Positions 1 to 7,880 of a stretch of 64,000 nt of DNA are shown here, piece after piece. How positions within the stretch are numbered: position 1 is the first letter of the stretch; each line of letters opens with the position of its first letter. Made by a program: the position numbers and the translations under genes. Source of the DNA: Neptuniibacter pectenicola (GTDB lineage: Bacteria; Pseudomonadota; Gammaproteobacteria; Pseudomonadales; Balneatricaceae); assembly GCF_001597735.1 (NCBI RefSeq), contig NZ_LUTS01000004.1, positions 1 to 64,000 of the forward strand, written 5' to 3'. The notes under the pieces are model-generated. The model was not told the DNA's origin and made no database searches. It saw only the letters and a list, made by a program, of their open reading frames with translations.

Positions 1-52
1 GCCGATGGTAGTGTGGGGTTTCCCCATGTGAGAGTAGGTCATCGCCAAGCAT
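1..52 (+). rRNA. rrf: 5S ribosomal RNA, 3' end (partial)
   Basis: The first ~50 bases match the 3' half of gammaproteobacterial 5S rRNA: a GCCGATGGTAGTG segment, the GGGG/CCCC helix around TTT, and the GAGAGTAGG loop-E region ending GCCAAGC. The rest of the gene and of the rrn operon lies left of the window. A strong terminator follows within 12 bases, as expected for the end of an rRNA operon. The exact mature 3' end is estimated. Confidence 0.93.
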
Positions 53-61
53 TTATTTAGA

Positions 62-94
62 GAAACCCCGGTTACTATGTAGCCGGGGTTTTTT
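62..94 (+). terminator. rho-independent terminator of the rrn operon
   Basis: AAACCCCGG pairs with CCGGGGTTT. The stem continues inward as TAC/GTA with one G-U pair, leaving a three-base loop, and is followed by six T residues. It lies directly after the 5S rRNA. Confidence 0.93.
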
Positions 95-292
95 GCGTCT
101 GGTGCTTTATTAATGACTGAGTGTTAGATCGGCCATCCTGAAACCCACATTGCTTTGTGATTAAAGACTGTTTTTCGTCAGGGTAGGCGTTTATAGTTGA
201 TCTCTTTTATGGTGAAGGGTGAACTGTTTGTTCAGTTTTGACGATACCTTTACAACGATAAATTTTACTTTACGGTAGACGGTTTTAATTTT

Positions 293-778
293 ATGTCTAA
301 AGAATATATCTACTTTCTTACAGCGCTTTTGCTATGTGTGTGTGTGGTTCTGTTGATCTATATCCAGCGGAAATTTAAGCAGATGAAAGCGGTTAAGCGT
401 GAGGAGGAGCTGCAGAAAAAGCGGGTAGCTGAGCGCTACAAGGAGCAACGGGCATACCTTATTGAGAGTATAGGGGTGATTGCTAAAGCGTATGGGAGCG
501 ATGAGCGTTTGAGCTGTACTGAAGCATGTATGCGTCTATCGACCTTATTATCTGCATTGTCTCCTACATTATTAGATAAGCCTGAGCTTTCTGTGATTCG
601 TGAAGTGCATCGTAAAACTGAACATATACCGGTTAAGGATAAATGGAAAGCACTCTCAAAGCAGGAGCGCTGGGGCTTTAGTAAGGAGATGGCTAAGGTT
701 GAGTCCGAGCATGAAACTGATGTGATAGCCGCTGCTACATATTTGACGACCTATGACTTCGATTTAATTGTGCACTAG
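293..778 (+). CDS. DUF2489-like membrane-anchored protein
   Basis: A 161-residue protein with one N-terminal membrane segment (about residues 6-24) followed by a highly charged Lys/Arg/Glu-rich stretch (about 26-55) likely to form a helix on the cytoplasmic side. The remainder resembles the DUF2489 family, including the acidic/Cys region around TEACMRLSTLL and the ALSKQER segment near residue 124 that I recall as conserved in that family. No function is known to me. It is followed after 4 bp by another small membrane protein, probably co-transcribed. The assignment comes from memory of the family pattern, not a search. Confidence 0.75.
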   Translation: MSKEYIYFLTALLLCVCVVLLIYIQRKFKQMKAVKREEELQKKRVAERYKEQRAYLIESIGVIAKAYGSDERLSCTEACMRLSTLLSALSPTLLDKPELSVIREVHRKTEHIPVKDKWKALSKQERWGFSKEMAKVESEHETDVIAAATYLTTYDFDLIVH

Positions 779-782
779 TTGT

Positions 783-1151
783 ATGGAGTTTATTTTAGTT
801 TTTGCGATTAGCTTATTTGTTTTGTTAGGTGTGGCGTTAGCTTTGGCGTTTGGCCAGGCACCTACATACCGGCCGAGCAGAGAAAGCGTATTAGCATTGC
901 TTGTCGATGTAATGGAAAAGAAGTCATCGGTAGAGCGTTGGGAGATGTTTTTATCCTTACCGATTAATCATGACCCAGAGTTAGAACAGATTCGACAGCA
1001 ATGTTTAGTTTTAGCGAGTGGTTGGGAGGGTGAGTTGAAAGAGGGAATCAATGGTGCCTTGTTAAATAAGGCGACAATGGAAGAGCTTAGGGTTATTAGT
1101 GCTCGTTTACATCACCTTATTAAAGCCGCACCGACCTCAAGGCTCTTCTGA
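783..1151 (+). CDS. small membrane-anchored hypothetical protein
   Basis: A 122-residue protein starting at the ATG at 783, which puts the hydrophobic segment (about residues 2-24) at the N-terminus. A possible upstream start at 768 would overlap the preceding gene. The remaining ~95 residues are soluble and mostly helical. I do not recognise the family. It begins 4 bp after the DUF2489-like gene, which suggests a two-gene operon. Its 3' end overlaps the convergent sensor-kinase gene by 15 bp, so no terminator separates them. Confidence 0.7.
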   Translation: MEFILVFAISLFVLLGVALALAFGQAPTYRPSRESVLALLVDVMEKKSSVERWEMFLSLPINHDPELEQIRQQCLVLASGWEGELKEGINGALLNKATMEELRVISARLHHLIKAAPTSRLF

Positions 1152-3779
1152 GAGGTCGCAGGGATCTTGTCCAATTATACGTTTGATTTGCCATAATGCT
1201 TTCCAGATATTTCTGTAGTTCTCTTCAAGCAGACTCCCATGTAAATTATGACTAGCCGCTTCCAGTTCTGGCATTTGGTAGAGTCCAGAGAGCCCTAAAA
1301 GTTGATGGCAGTGGTGCCGCATTAATTTACTATCCGTGTTGATAAAACCAGACATTAATCCCGATAACTGTTTGGCTAATTCGTCTGTTAAGTCGTCATG
1401 TTGTAGCGCGTATTTTTCTAATTCTATGGGGGCTTGTTGGCTTGCGGGCAAGGCGGGGACCGCATGATCGGAGAGAAAGCGTTCTATCGTGTGGCACAGT
1501 TCATGGTCATTTATGGGTTTGAGCAAGACATGGTTAACGCCAACATTGATCAGCTTCTGATGTTCACTGGTGATAACATTTGCGGTGAGCGCAATAATGG
1601 GTATTTTTCTATCCAGCAGGCGTATTTGTCGGGTTGCTTCTATCCCATCCATGATCGGCATGTGTACATCCATTAAGATTAAATCAGGGTGGTGCAGCAG
1701 GGTTTGTTGTAGGGCTGCCTCGCCTGTTACGGCTTCAATCACATTGACGTCGGCTTGCTCAAGAATTTTACGGACGAGTAAACGGTTAAAGTCATTATCT
1801 TCAGCGACCAATATGGTGCTTTTCTTTTTGACGGATAAGCATTGTCCCTTATCTTGCTGCGGCAGCTTGTAGGATGCAGGCGAAAGCGCATTAAGTAGTA
1901 GTTGAGTTCTCGCTGGTTTTCTCAGTTGTATTACATTATCTCCTACCGATAGGGGGAGGGGGTGTCCGCTCAGTAATATCAGGGTTCCATTGAAGGTGGT
2001 CAATAATGTTTGAATGTTATTGAGGCTGTTGATGGATACCTCTTTTGTATTTAATCCCCAGATAATGGAGTGACTCTCTTTCAAATCTTGTCGCTTGAGG
2101 AGTTCTTCTTCGCTCGTTACTTCGGTGACCTGCGCATTAAATTGCTTAAGTTGTTGTTTTAGACCGGCTCGAACTAATGGGTTTTGGTCAAACAGAACAA
2201 CGTTGTCCATTTGCTGGGATGACGTGTATTTTTGACGTGGACTTACCGTGAACGGAATATTTAAGCGTACACGGGTTCCTTGCCCTTCCTGGCTTGTTAG
2301 AGTGATTTTTCCTGCCATGAGTTCAGTTAAGCGTTTGGCGATGACTAAGCCTAAGCCCGAGCCCCCAAAGCGCCGTGTTATGGATGTGTCGGCTTGGCTA
2401 AACGCTTGGAATAGGCCGTTTATACTCTCTTTTGGAATCCCTTCGCCTGTATCTTCAACGGTTATTTCTAGTTCCGTTTTAATGGCTTTGTGGCTTTTTA
2501 CTTCGACATGTATGCAGACATATCCTGTGTTTGTGAATTTAACAGCATTACTCACTAAGTTGGATATGATTTGTTTAAGCCTGACGGGGTCGCCAATTAC
2601 ATATTGTGGTGTGTTAGAGGCGAGGTTGGTAATGAGTTCGAGTCCTTTTTCGTGAGCGACAGCGGTTTGCATCTCGAGTACATCGAGTATGCAGGCTTCA
2701 AAATCAAAAGGGATCTCTTCCAGTATAACGGCATTAGACTCGAGTTTTGAGTAGTCGAGTATGTCATCGATGATGGATAGCAGTAGACCCGATGTTAAAT
2801 TAATAATTCGGGTATATTCTTTTTGTTCTAATTTGAGCTCGGTTTGGTCGAGTAGGCGAGCGAAGCCTGAAACCGATGTAAGCGGCGTTCTTAACTCGTG
2901 GCTCATGCGTGCTAAAAACTCATCCTTGGCGAGGTTTGCACTATCGGCCCGTTTACGTGCTTTATCTAAGGCTTGGTTCTGTTTTTCAAGATGCACGAGT
3001 GTTGATCGGAGCCTTTTTGTGGCTTTATCGACTCTGCTTTCTAAGGTTTGGTTGGATTCTTGTACTCTCTGGGCAAGCCGGTTTATGCCTTGGGCTAAAG
3101 AGCGAAGTTCTCCTGTACTGGACAAGCTTGCCCGTGTTTCTAAGTGACCGTGTTGTAGCATTTCAATAACATGTGTCAGGCCGAGAATAGGGTTGGTTAT
3201 GCGCTGGCCAAAACGTGAGGCTATGAATACGGTAACGAGTAAGCCGATGAAGGCGAGGATAATCCCTTTGATTAGGATCTCGAACTGTCGTGCTTGTGTA
3301 GGCTTTTCAGACAGTACGATAACAACCCAGCCGATAAATTCTGGCTCTTGCTCTTCAATAAGAAAGTCGGGGGTATCGGTTATATCAACGCCAGTGGCGA
3401 CGACAGGGTGGAGAAAATAGACCTGATTATTTTTGCGTAGAGGATAGCCCGCATTTTTATTTAGGGGCTCACCTTCCGTATTGCCTCTAACTAAGGTTTC
3501 AAATGTAGGGGTAAGGAAAACAATATCGTCGACCTCATTGGTTTTGGTCGATGATCTTATTAACCCCTGCAATATTTCAGTATTACCAACCAGTAAACCA
3601 AACTCGGCTGAGGTAGCCATCATTTGAGCCATTGTTTGGCCCTTTTCAATTAAGGCGCTCTGCGCGTCATCGAGTCGAGTGTTGATGAAGTAGCCGCCGA
3701 GTAACAAGGTAATCATTGTTAAAGGCAATAAGGTGATGATGAGGACTCGTTGCCTGATGCCAAATGAATAACGTCTCAT
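1137..3779 (-). CDS. BarA/GacS-type hybrid sensor histidine kinase
   Basis: 880 residues. An N-terminal membrane helix (about 11-32), a periplasmic sensor region (about 33-165) and a second helix (about 170-189) are followed by a HAMP-like linker. HisKA carries the phospho-acceptor His294 in SHELRTPLT. HATPase_c has an N-box near 411, DTGEG near 443 and GGSGLGL near 472. A receiver-like domain at about 525-632 has no acceptor Asp where one is expected. A true receiver (about 655-770) has Asp704 in MDVHMP, and a C-terminal Hpt domain has His825 in HQLLG. This is the phosphorelay layout of BarA/GacS. Its start overlaps the upstream ABC_sub_bind gene by 4 bp, so it is translationally coupled and likely reads the signal bound by that protein. 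No dedicated response regulator is adjacent. Confidence 0.9.
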   Translation of the reverse strand: MRRYSFGIRQRVLIITLLPLTMITLLLGGYFINTRLDDAQSALIEKGQTMAQMMATSAEFGLLVGNTEILQGLIRSSTKTNEVDDIVFLTPTFETLVRGNTEGEPLNKNAGYPLRKNNQVYFLHPVVATGVDITDTPDFLIEEQEPEFIGWVVIVLSEKPTQARQFEILIKGIILAFIGLLVTVFIASRFGQRITNPILGLTHVIEMLQHGHLETRASLSSTGELRSLAQGINRLAQRVQESNQTLESRVDKATKRLRSTLVHLEKQNQALDKARKRADSANLAKDEFLARMSHELRTPLTSVSGFARLLDQTELKLEQKEYTRIINLTSGLLLSIIDDILDYSKLESNAVILEEIPFDFEACILDVLEMQTAVAHEKGLELITNLASNTPQYVIGDPVRLKQIISNLVSNAVKFTNTGYVCIHVEVKSHKAIKTELEITVEDTGEGIPKESINGLFQAFSQADTSITRRFGGSGLGLVIAKRLTELMAGKITLTSQEGQGTRVRLNIPFTVSPRQKYTSSQQMDNVVLFDQNPLVRAGLKQQLKQFNAQVTEVTSEEELLKRQDLKESHSIIWGLNTKEVSINSLNNIQTLLTTFNGTLILLSGHPLPLSVGDNVIQLRKPARTQLLLNALSPASYKLPQQDKGQCLSVKKKSTILVAEDNDFNRLLVRKILEQADVNVIEAVTGEAALQQTLLHHPDLILMDVHMPIMDGIEATRQIRLLDRKIPIIALTANVITSEHQKLINVGVNHVLLKPINDHELCHTIERFLSDHAVPALPASQQAPIELEKYALQHDDLTDELAKQLSGLMSGFINTDSKLMRHHCHQLLGLSGLYQMPELEAASHNLHGSLLEENYRNIWKALWQIKRIIGQDPCDLSEEP

Positions 3780-4729
3780 TTTTCAAGCTCGATCAGTTGT
3801 TTTGTGAGCGTTTCCTCTGAGGGAATATTCAAGTGTAATGAATGAGCGGCGGTTGGATTGGTGGATACATGGAAATATTGTGGATAAGTCGGTTTGGGTA
3901 ATGGCGCGGTGTTTGTGTACTGGTTAGCGAGTTCTGCTGTTTGTCGGCCTAAGTCGGAGGGTGAAGAATACACCGCCGCTAAAGCACCCGCTTCAACGTA
4001 TTTTTTAGAAAAGCCTATCAATGGGATACGCTGCTTAAATGATATATATAAGATCCATTTAGCGGTTGTTCGGTTAAAAACTGATTTATCGGGCAGGGAT
4101 AAAAAGATATCTGCGCTTTTTATTAAGGGTTGTAGCTTATGAATGGGGTTATCTGTTTCTTGCAGGGTTTCATATTTTAATTCTAGGTTGTGACCCTGCG
4201 CGGCGCTTCGTAACAGGTTAAGGTCATTGGCCGAATGAGGGCCTAAAGCTGTTGCAACAGACTTTGCTTGCGGTGCTATCAGCTTGGCTAATGCTAGCTG
4301 TCGCGAGTAGGGTTGGTCTAGGTAGATGGCTGTGACCGCACCGTTTGCTACGCGTGGGTGGTTTTTGTGTTTGAGTAGCAGTGCATTGTAGGTCTGCCTA
4401 GGGATGAAACTGATAATTAAGTGCTTGCCTTCAGGCACGGTCTGAAATAGGGCATCCCCCGCACTTGCACCTAAAGCGATTACTTGCTGATATTTGCTAT
4501 AGTCATAGTTCTGACGTTTAAGTTCGGATAGGGTTAATATCTTAGAAGGTGTTGTGAGCTTAGATGCCAGTGTATCGGCGACTTCTTGATAGCTTGGGAG
4601 TTGGCGACTGAGCACAATGAGATGATCAGCCCTTGATTCAGGTACGGCGAAAACACAAGACAAAACAAAGCCAATCAATAGGGTTAGCCATTGATGAAGG
4701 GTGGGCTTTTGCTGATATCTATGGTTCAT
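3776..4729 (-). CDS. periplasmic ABC_sub_bind-type binding protein
   Basis: 317 residues with an N-terminal signal peptide (hydrophobic core about 15-30, likely cleaved after ESRA) and a two-lobed periplasmic-binding fold resembling the ABC_sub_bind family (PF04392). No permease or ATPase lies nearby, so transport is unlikely. It sits between a TonB-dependent receptor (31 bp upstream) and a hybrid kinase (4-bp overlap), which argues for a sensory ligand-binding role. The ligand cannot be read from the sequence. Family assignment is moderate because the sequence is divergent. Confidence 0.72.
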   Translation of the reverse strand: MNHRYQQKPTLHQWLTLLIGFVLSCVFAVPESRADHLIVLSRQLPSYQEVADTLASKLTTPSKILTLSELKRQNYDYSKYQQVIALGASAGDALFQTVPEGKHLIISFIPRQTYNALLLKHKNHPRVANGAVTAIYLDQPYSRQLALAKLIAPQAKSVATALGPHSANDLNLLRSAAQGHNLELKYETLQETDNPIHKLQPLIKSADIFLSLPDKSVFNRTTAKWILYISFKQRIPLIGFSKKYVEAGALAAVYSSPSDLGRQTAELANQYTNTAPLPKPTYPQYFHVSTNPTAAHSLHLNIPSEETLTKQLIELEK

Positions 4730-4759
4730 CTACAATCCATTGTAGTTATAAAAAGATAA

Positions 4760-6829
4760 TTAAAACTCTAGTTGGAACTCAATATAGGCTCTTCGATCAA
4801 AAATATTGTATTCATAAAAATCTTCATAGGGATCATCAAAAATGTTTTGTACGATCAACCGTGCATTTAATGATGTATTTTTCAATTTAAATGAATCACT
4901 TATAATTAAGTCGGTTCGGCGATATTGTTCTCTATAACTCCCCTCTAGCCAATTTACATTAGACATATAATATTGGGCAGCACTAATTGATAATGTGTTA
5001 GTTGCTTGCCACGCCGTAAGCAAGGCTGCGGTATGCATCGGGGTTCTATCATCTAATGAGTCTATGCCCCTACCATCACCGCGGTCACGCTGGCCTTTTG
5101 TGTTGATATAACTGTAGTTCGTTAAGATTGAAAAATCAGGGTGGGGCTGAAATTTAAATTGGAACTCGGCCCCGAGGTTTTTCCATTCAGCTGAGTTTGT
5201 TAAAACGCGATAGCCGTCATCAACATCATCGACCCCGGATACATTTAGGTAATAGCTGTTAAAGGCGTTATCAATTTTCTCAGTGAATACACGTATATCT
5301 ATAAAGCTGCCCGTCTCTTTCCATTGTTGAAAGTAACCGAGCTCATATGAGGTGAGCTCTTCGGGTTCTAAATAAGGGTTAGGTAGACTAATAAGGTCAT
5401 AGTAACCACCACTATCATTAAGGAAGGCCGATCGGCTATTTTTCTCTAACAATGAGGGGGTTCTATAGGCCTTGGTGGCGGAGGCCCGTAGGGTGGAATT
5501 TGGGGTCAGTGCATAGTTTACAGCAATGCGTGGTGAGAATACCGATGCCGCAATACTGGTAGATTCGAACATGCCACCAATGTTTAAGGCGAGTCTTTGT
5601 GCAGGTTTCCACTGCATGTTGCCAAATAAACGCCATTTATCTTCTGTAACGGTGCCTTGGTTTAAGAGCAGGGTATCACTTTCTGCTGACTCGCTTCTGT
5701 AACCTACGCCCCAAATTGTCGAGAGGGTTGAGTTTGGCTTGAAACGGTGTTCTAGCTCTAAATCATAAAGGTTCATCGTCCCATGCTCAGAACCTAACGG
5801 CTGTATAGGCGCTAAGCCAAGTCCCGCTGCAATAGCATCAGCATTAGGGTAAAGGTTAGAGGGAATCAGTTGGTTGAAAATTAATGCATCACCCGCTGAT
5901 GCGAACTCTTCGTTTAAGTCTAAATAGTTGTGTGTAAAGCTAAGCCTTAACTCATTTTTGTCATCTAAAATTCGGTTCCAGCGAAGGTGCTGGAAGTTCG
6001 AACTATGTTTGCGTGGCGAGAAGTTATTATCGATATTGTCGCCTTGGCCTAAATAAATAAAACCACTGCTAAAACCCATATTAAAATCGATGGTGTCTGA
6101 AAAAGAGGGCGTATAAGTACCTGATAGGTTTACGACACGGTTGAGAAAGCCATCGTCGTAAATGTGGTAGCCATCATTTTCTTCGAAATGTGTTGAGAGT
6201 CTATAGGCAACGGAGTCGGATGTTTCGCTGTGCGAAAAATGATATTTCTGTGTATTGAGGGCGCCTTGGGTCGTGCTGAGTTGATTGTTTTGGTCGGCAA
6301 TGGGGCTTTTCGTTACTATATTGATGGCGCCTAAAAATGCATTAGACCCATAAGCTGGCGCGTTAGAGCCGCGAACAACCTCGATATAGTCTATGTCTTG
6401 TATGGTTATACCTATCGTTTCCCACGCAACGGTAGATAACAGTGGTAGGTAAACCGAGTGGCCATTGATCATGACTTCCATACGGCCGGGGTGATCATCG
6501 GACATGCCGTGATAGGTTGCTGCAGAGCGATTAGCGACTACGTTGTAACTCTGCATTCCTGGCACCATGCGTAGTACGTCAGTAATCTGCATAGCGCCCA
6601 TTGCGCGTATATCTTTTTGCGAGAGGATAGTAATAGAAGCGGGCGCTTCCGTTAATTTTTGTGTCTGTCTTGTTGCAGAAAACACCTGTGGGATATCAAT
6701 GAAAATATCCTCTTCGGTAAAGCCGGGAAATGGGCTCTCTTCAGCCGCGACCACAATGGATGATGACATGATAAAAAGAGGCAGTAACGCGCTGTATCGA
6801 GCCTTTCTTACTATCCAGTCTTGATTCAT
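4760..6829 (-). CDS. TonB-dependent outer-membrane receptor
   Basis: 689 residues from the ATG at 6829. The alternative TTG start at 6844 is part of a Shine-Dalgarno-like GGAA stretch. A signal peptide ending near VVAAEE is followed by a plug domain (about 45-170, with SITILSQKDI, the VPGM turn and VVRGSNAPAYGSNAFLGAINIVT) and a 22-strand barrel ending in an aromatic C-terminal strand (IEFQLEF). The family imports siderophores, cobalamin, metals or glycans using TonB energy. The substrate is not evident and no Fur box was found upstream. It is the first gene of the operon with the binding protein and kinase, which suggests that its job includes signalling or sensing. Confidence 0.88.
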   Translation of the reverse strand: MNQDWIVRKARYSALLPLFIMSSSIVVAAEESPFPGFTEEDIFIDIPQVFSATRQTQKLTEAPASITILSQKDIRAMGAMQITDVLRMVPGMQSYNVVANRSAATYHGMSDDHPGRMEVMINGHSVYLPLLSTVAWETIGITIQDIDYIEVVRGSNAPAYGSNAFLGAINIVTKSPIADQNNQLSTTQGALNTQKYHFSHSETSDSVAYRLSTHFEENDGYHIYDDGFLNRVVNLSGTYTPSFSDTIDFNMGFSSGFIYLGQGDNIDNNFSPRKHSSNFQHLRWNRILDDKNELRLSFTHNYLDLNEEFASAGDALIFNQLIPSNLYPNADAIAAGLGLAPIQPLGSEHGTMNLYDLELEHRFKPNSTLSTIWGVGYRSESAESDTLLLNQGTVTEDKWRLFGNMQWKPAQRLALNIGGMFESTSIAASVFSPRIAVNYALTPNSTLRASATKAYRTPSLLEKNSRSAFLNDSGGYYDLISLPNPYLEPEELTSYELGYFQQWKETGSFIDIRVFTEKIDNAFNSYYLNVSGVDDVDDGYRVLTNSAEWKNLGAEFQFKFQPHPDFSILTNYSYINTKGQRDRGDGRGIDSLDDRTPMHTAALLTAWQATNTLSISAAQYYMSNVNWLEGSYREQYRRTDLIISDSFKLKNTSLNARLIVQNIFDDPYEDFYEYNIFDRRAYIEFQLEF

Positions 6830-6906
6830 TTTTTGCTTTTCCAATTCGCTTAAGCGGATTTATGGGGCCAGTGGTTTGGTTGTGTGCCCATCTTTTTTTA
6901 TTGTTT

Positions 6907-6993
6907 TTATATTTTACGACCGATGTAAATAATGATGATGCCCATGATGATCGCCTCAAGGATAAAACCATTGTTTTCTAGTATCCAGGTCAT
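6907..6993 (-). CDS. candidate 28-residue membrane miniprotein
   Basis: A short reading frame upstream of the TonB-receptor gene encodes MTWILENN, a hydrophobic stretch rich in Ile (about residues 9-24) and a basic GRKI tail. This matches the usual layout of single-helix bacterial miniproteins, with Trp near one end and positive charge at the other. There is no convincing Shine-Dalgarno sequence, and it ends 78 bp before the receptor start. It could be an upstream leader peptide or a chance frame. The evidence is composition only. Confidence 0.35.
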   Translation of the reverse strand: MTWILENNGFILEAIIMGIIIIYIGRKI

Positions 6994-7204
6994 AATAGTT
7001 ATGCTTTGTGAACAAACGAGTTACCTATAATAACGAATTCTTACCCCTAATTGTATATGGGTTTGTTTGATTAGCCGAATGGAGCGTTAGGAGCTGTAAA
7101 TGAAGTGAATAATTGGCTGTTTTAACGCCGAAGGTTAATAGAGAGATCGCTAGGATCGATGTATATTGTAGATATAGTGAGTAGTCAATCATTTGGAGTG
7201 TTTT

Positions 7205-7447
7205 ATGTGGTCGTTACAGGGGCGGCAAGTTGTTCATCAGTCGGGGCTCGTGGTCGAGGTCACGGAGGGTAGTTTTAGCAACCCGATGGATCTGGCGATA
7301 AAAGGGGGTAATGGGTTTGCCGCGAGAGAGTTGGCGCTATTGATTCGGGAAGGGATCGATTTTGCTACGCGGCGTGAAGAAGATAGACGTTGTGTGCGAC
7401 CCCAAACACCTAAGCGGCCTATATTGAAATTGAAAAGAGACTCGTAG
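7205..7447 (+). CDS. small hypothetical protein
   Basis: 80 residues starting at ATG 7205, 8 bp after a TTGGAGTG ribosome-binding site; a start at 7193 is less likely because it lies at that site. The protein is soluble and has an N-terminal beta-rich half (VVHQSGLVVEVTEG) and a helical segment (ARELALLIREGIDFATRRE), with a basic C-terminus. I do not recognise the family. It is the last chromosomal gene before the island, followed by ~270 bp without a convincing gene. Confidence 0.68.
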   Translation: MWSLQGRQVVHQSGLVVEVTEGSFSNPMDLAIKGGNGFAARELALLIREGIDFATRREEDRRCVRPQTPKRPILKLKRDS

Positions 7448-7720
7448 TTAGTAAGCAGTAAACTACATTATTACTTAAAAGGATTTATAGAGCTCAAAGT
7501 TATTCTCGGGCATGCTCTTGATTGTGAGTTATATCGATCACTGCTTCCGTAGCCATTCGTATCTGCTTCACTGTGCACTGAACTCTGTGGGAACTCTTCC
7601 TGCAAGTGCATCACCCCAGCAATATGTTTGACCGTGATATGAAGGTCACCCTTCCAAACGCAAAAGTTGTATAAGCGAATAGAGTCAGGTTTATAAGGAT
7701 AAAGTTGGTTGGACAGATAC
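7448..7720. other. gene-poor flank left of the island
   Basis: About 270 bp between the 80-residue gene and the displaced tRNA-Leu terminator. A leftward 83-codon frame starts at a TTG inside that terminator and has no family resemblance or ribosome-binding site. I see nothing else here. Before the island arrived, this would have been the sequence immediately downstream of tRNA-Leu. Confidence 0.5.
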
Positions 7721-7746
7721 AAAAAAGCCCCGTTGTAAAACGAGAC
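7721..7746 (-). terminator. original tRNA-Leu terminator, displaced by the island
   Basis: Read leftward, GTCTCGTT pairs with AACGGGGC (with G-U pairs) around a TTAC loop, followed by six T residues. It lies 9 bp beyond the left att repeat, exactly where the terminator of tRNA-Leu would be if the island were removed. Confidence 0.75.
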
Positions 7747-7755
7747 TTCTTAGTA

Positions 7756-7773
7756 ATGGTACCAGCGGCCGGA
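7756..7773. repeat. left attachment site (attL core)
   Basis: An exact 18-bp copy of the tRNA-Leu 3' end, without the rest of the tRNA. It is next to the integrase gene and marks the left island boundary. Confidence 0.88.
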
Positions 7774-7880
7774 ACTGGTACTAAACATGCTCAGAGGCCT
7801 TCTGAGGCGCTCGATGCCACTAAATCAATAGGTTAGGTCTATTAAAGTCTGACACTCAGCTCTGTCACCAGAGGCTGAAA

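Noticed and set aside
4760-6829. Siderophore receptor under Fur control
   Set aside because: No Fur-box-like sequence was found in the upstream 350 bp, and the operon partners indicate sensing rather than iron uptake.
6741-6971. 76-codon leftward frame over the receptor start
   Set aside because: Overlaps the receptor signal-peptide region in another frame and has no ribosome-binding site.
7471-7722. Leftward 83-codon frame left of the island
   Set aside because: It starts at a TTG inside a terminator, has no ribosome-binding site, and its composition resembles no family I know.
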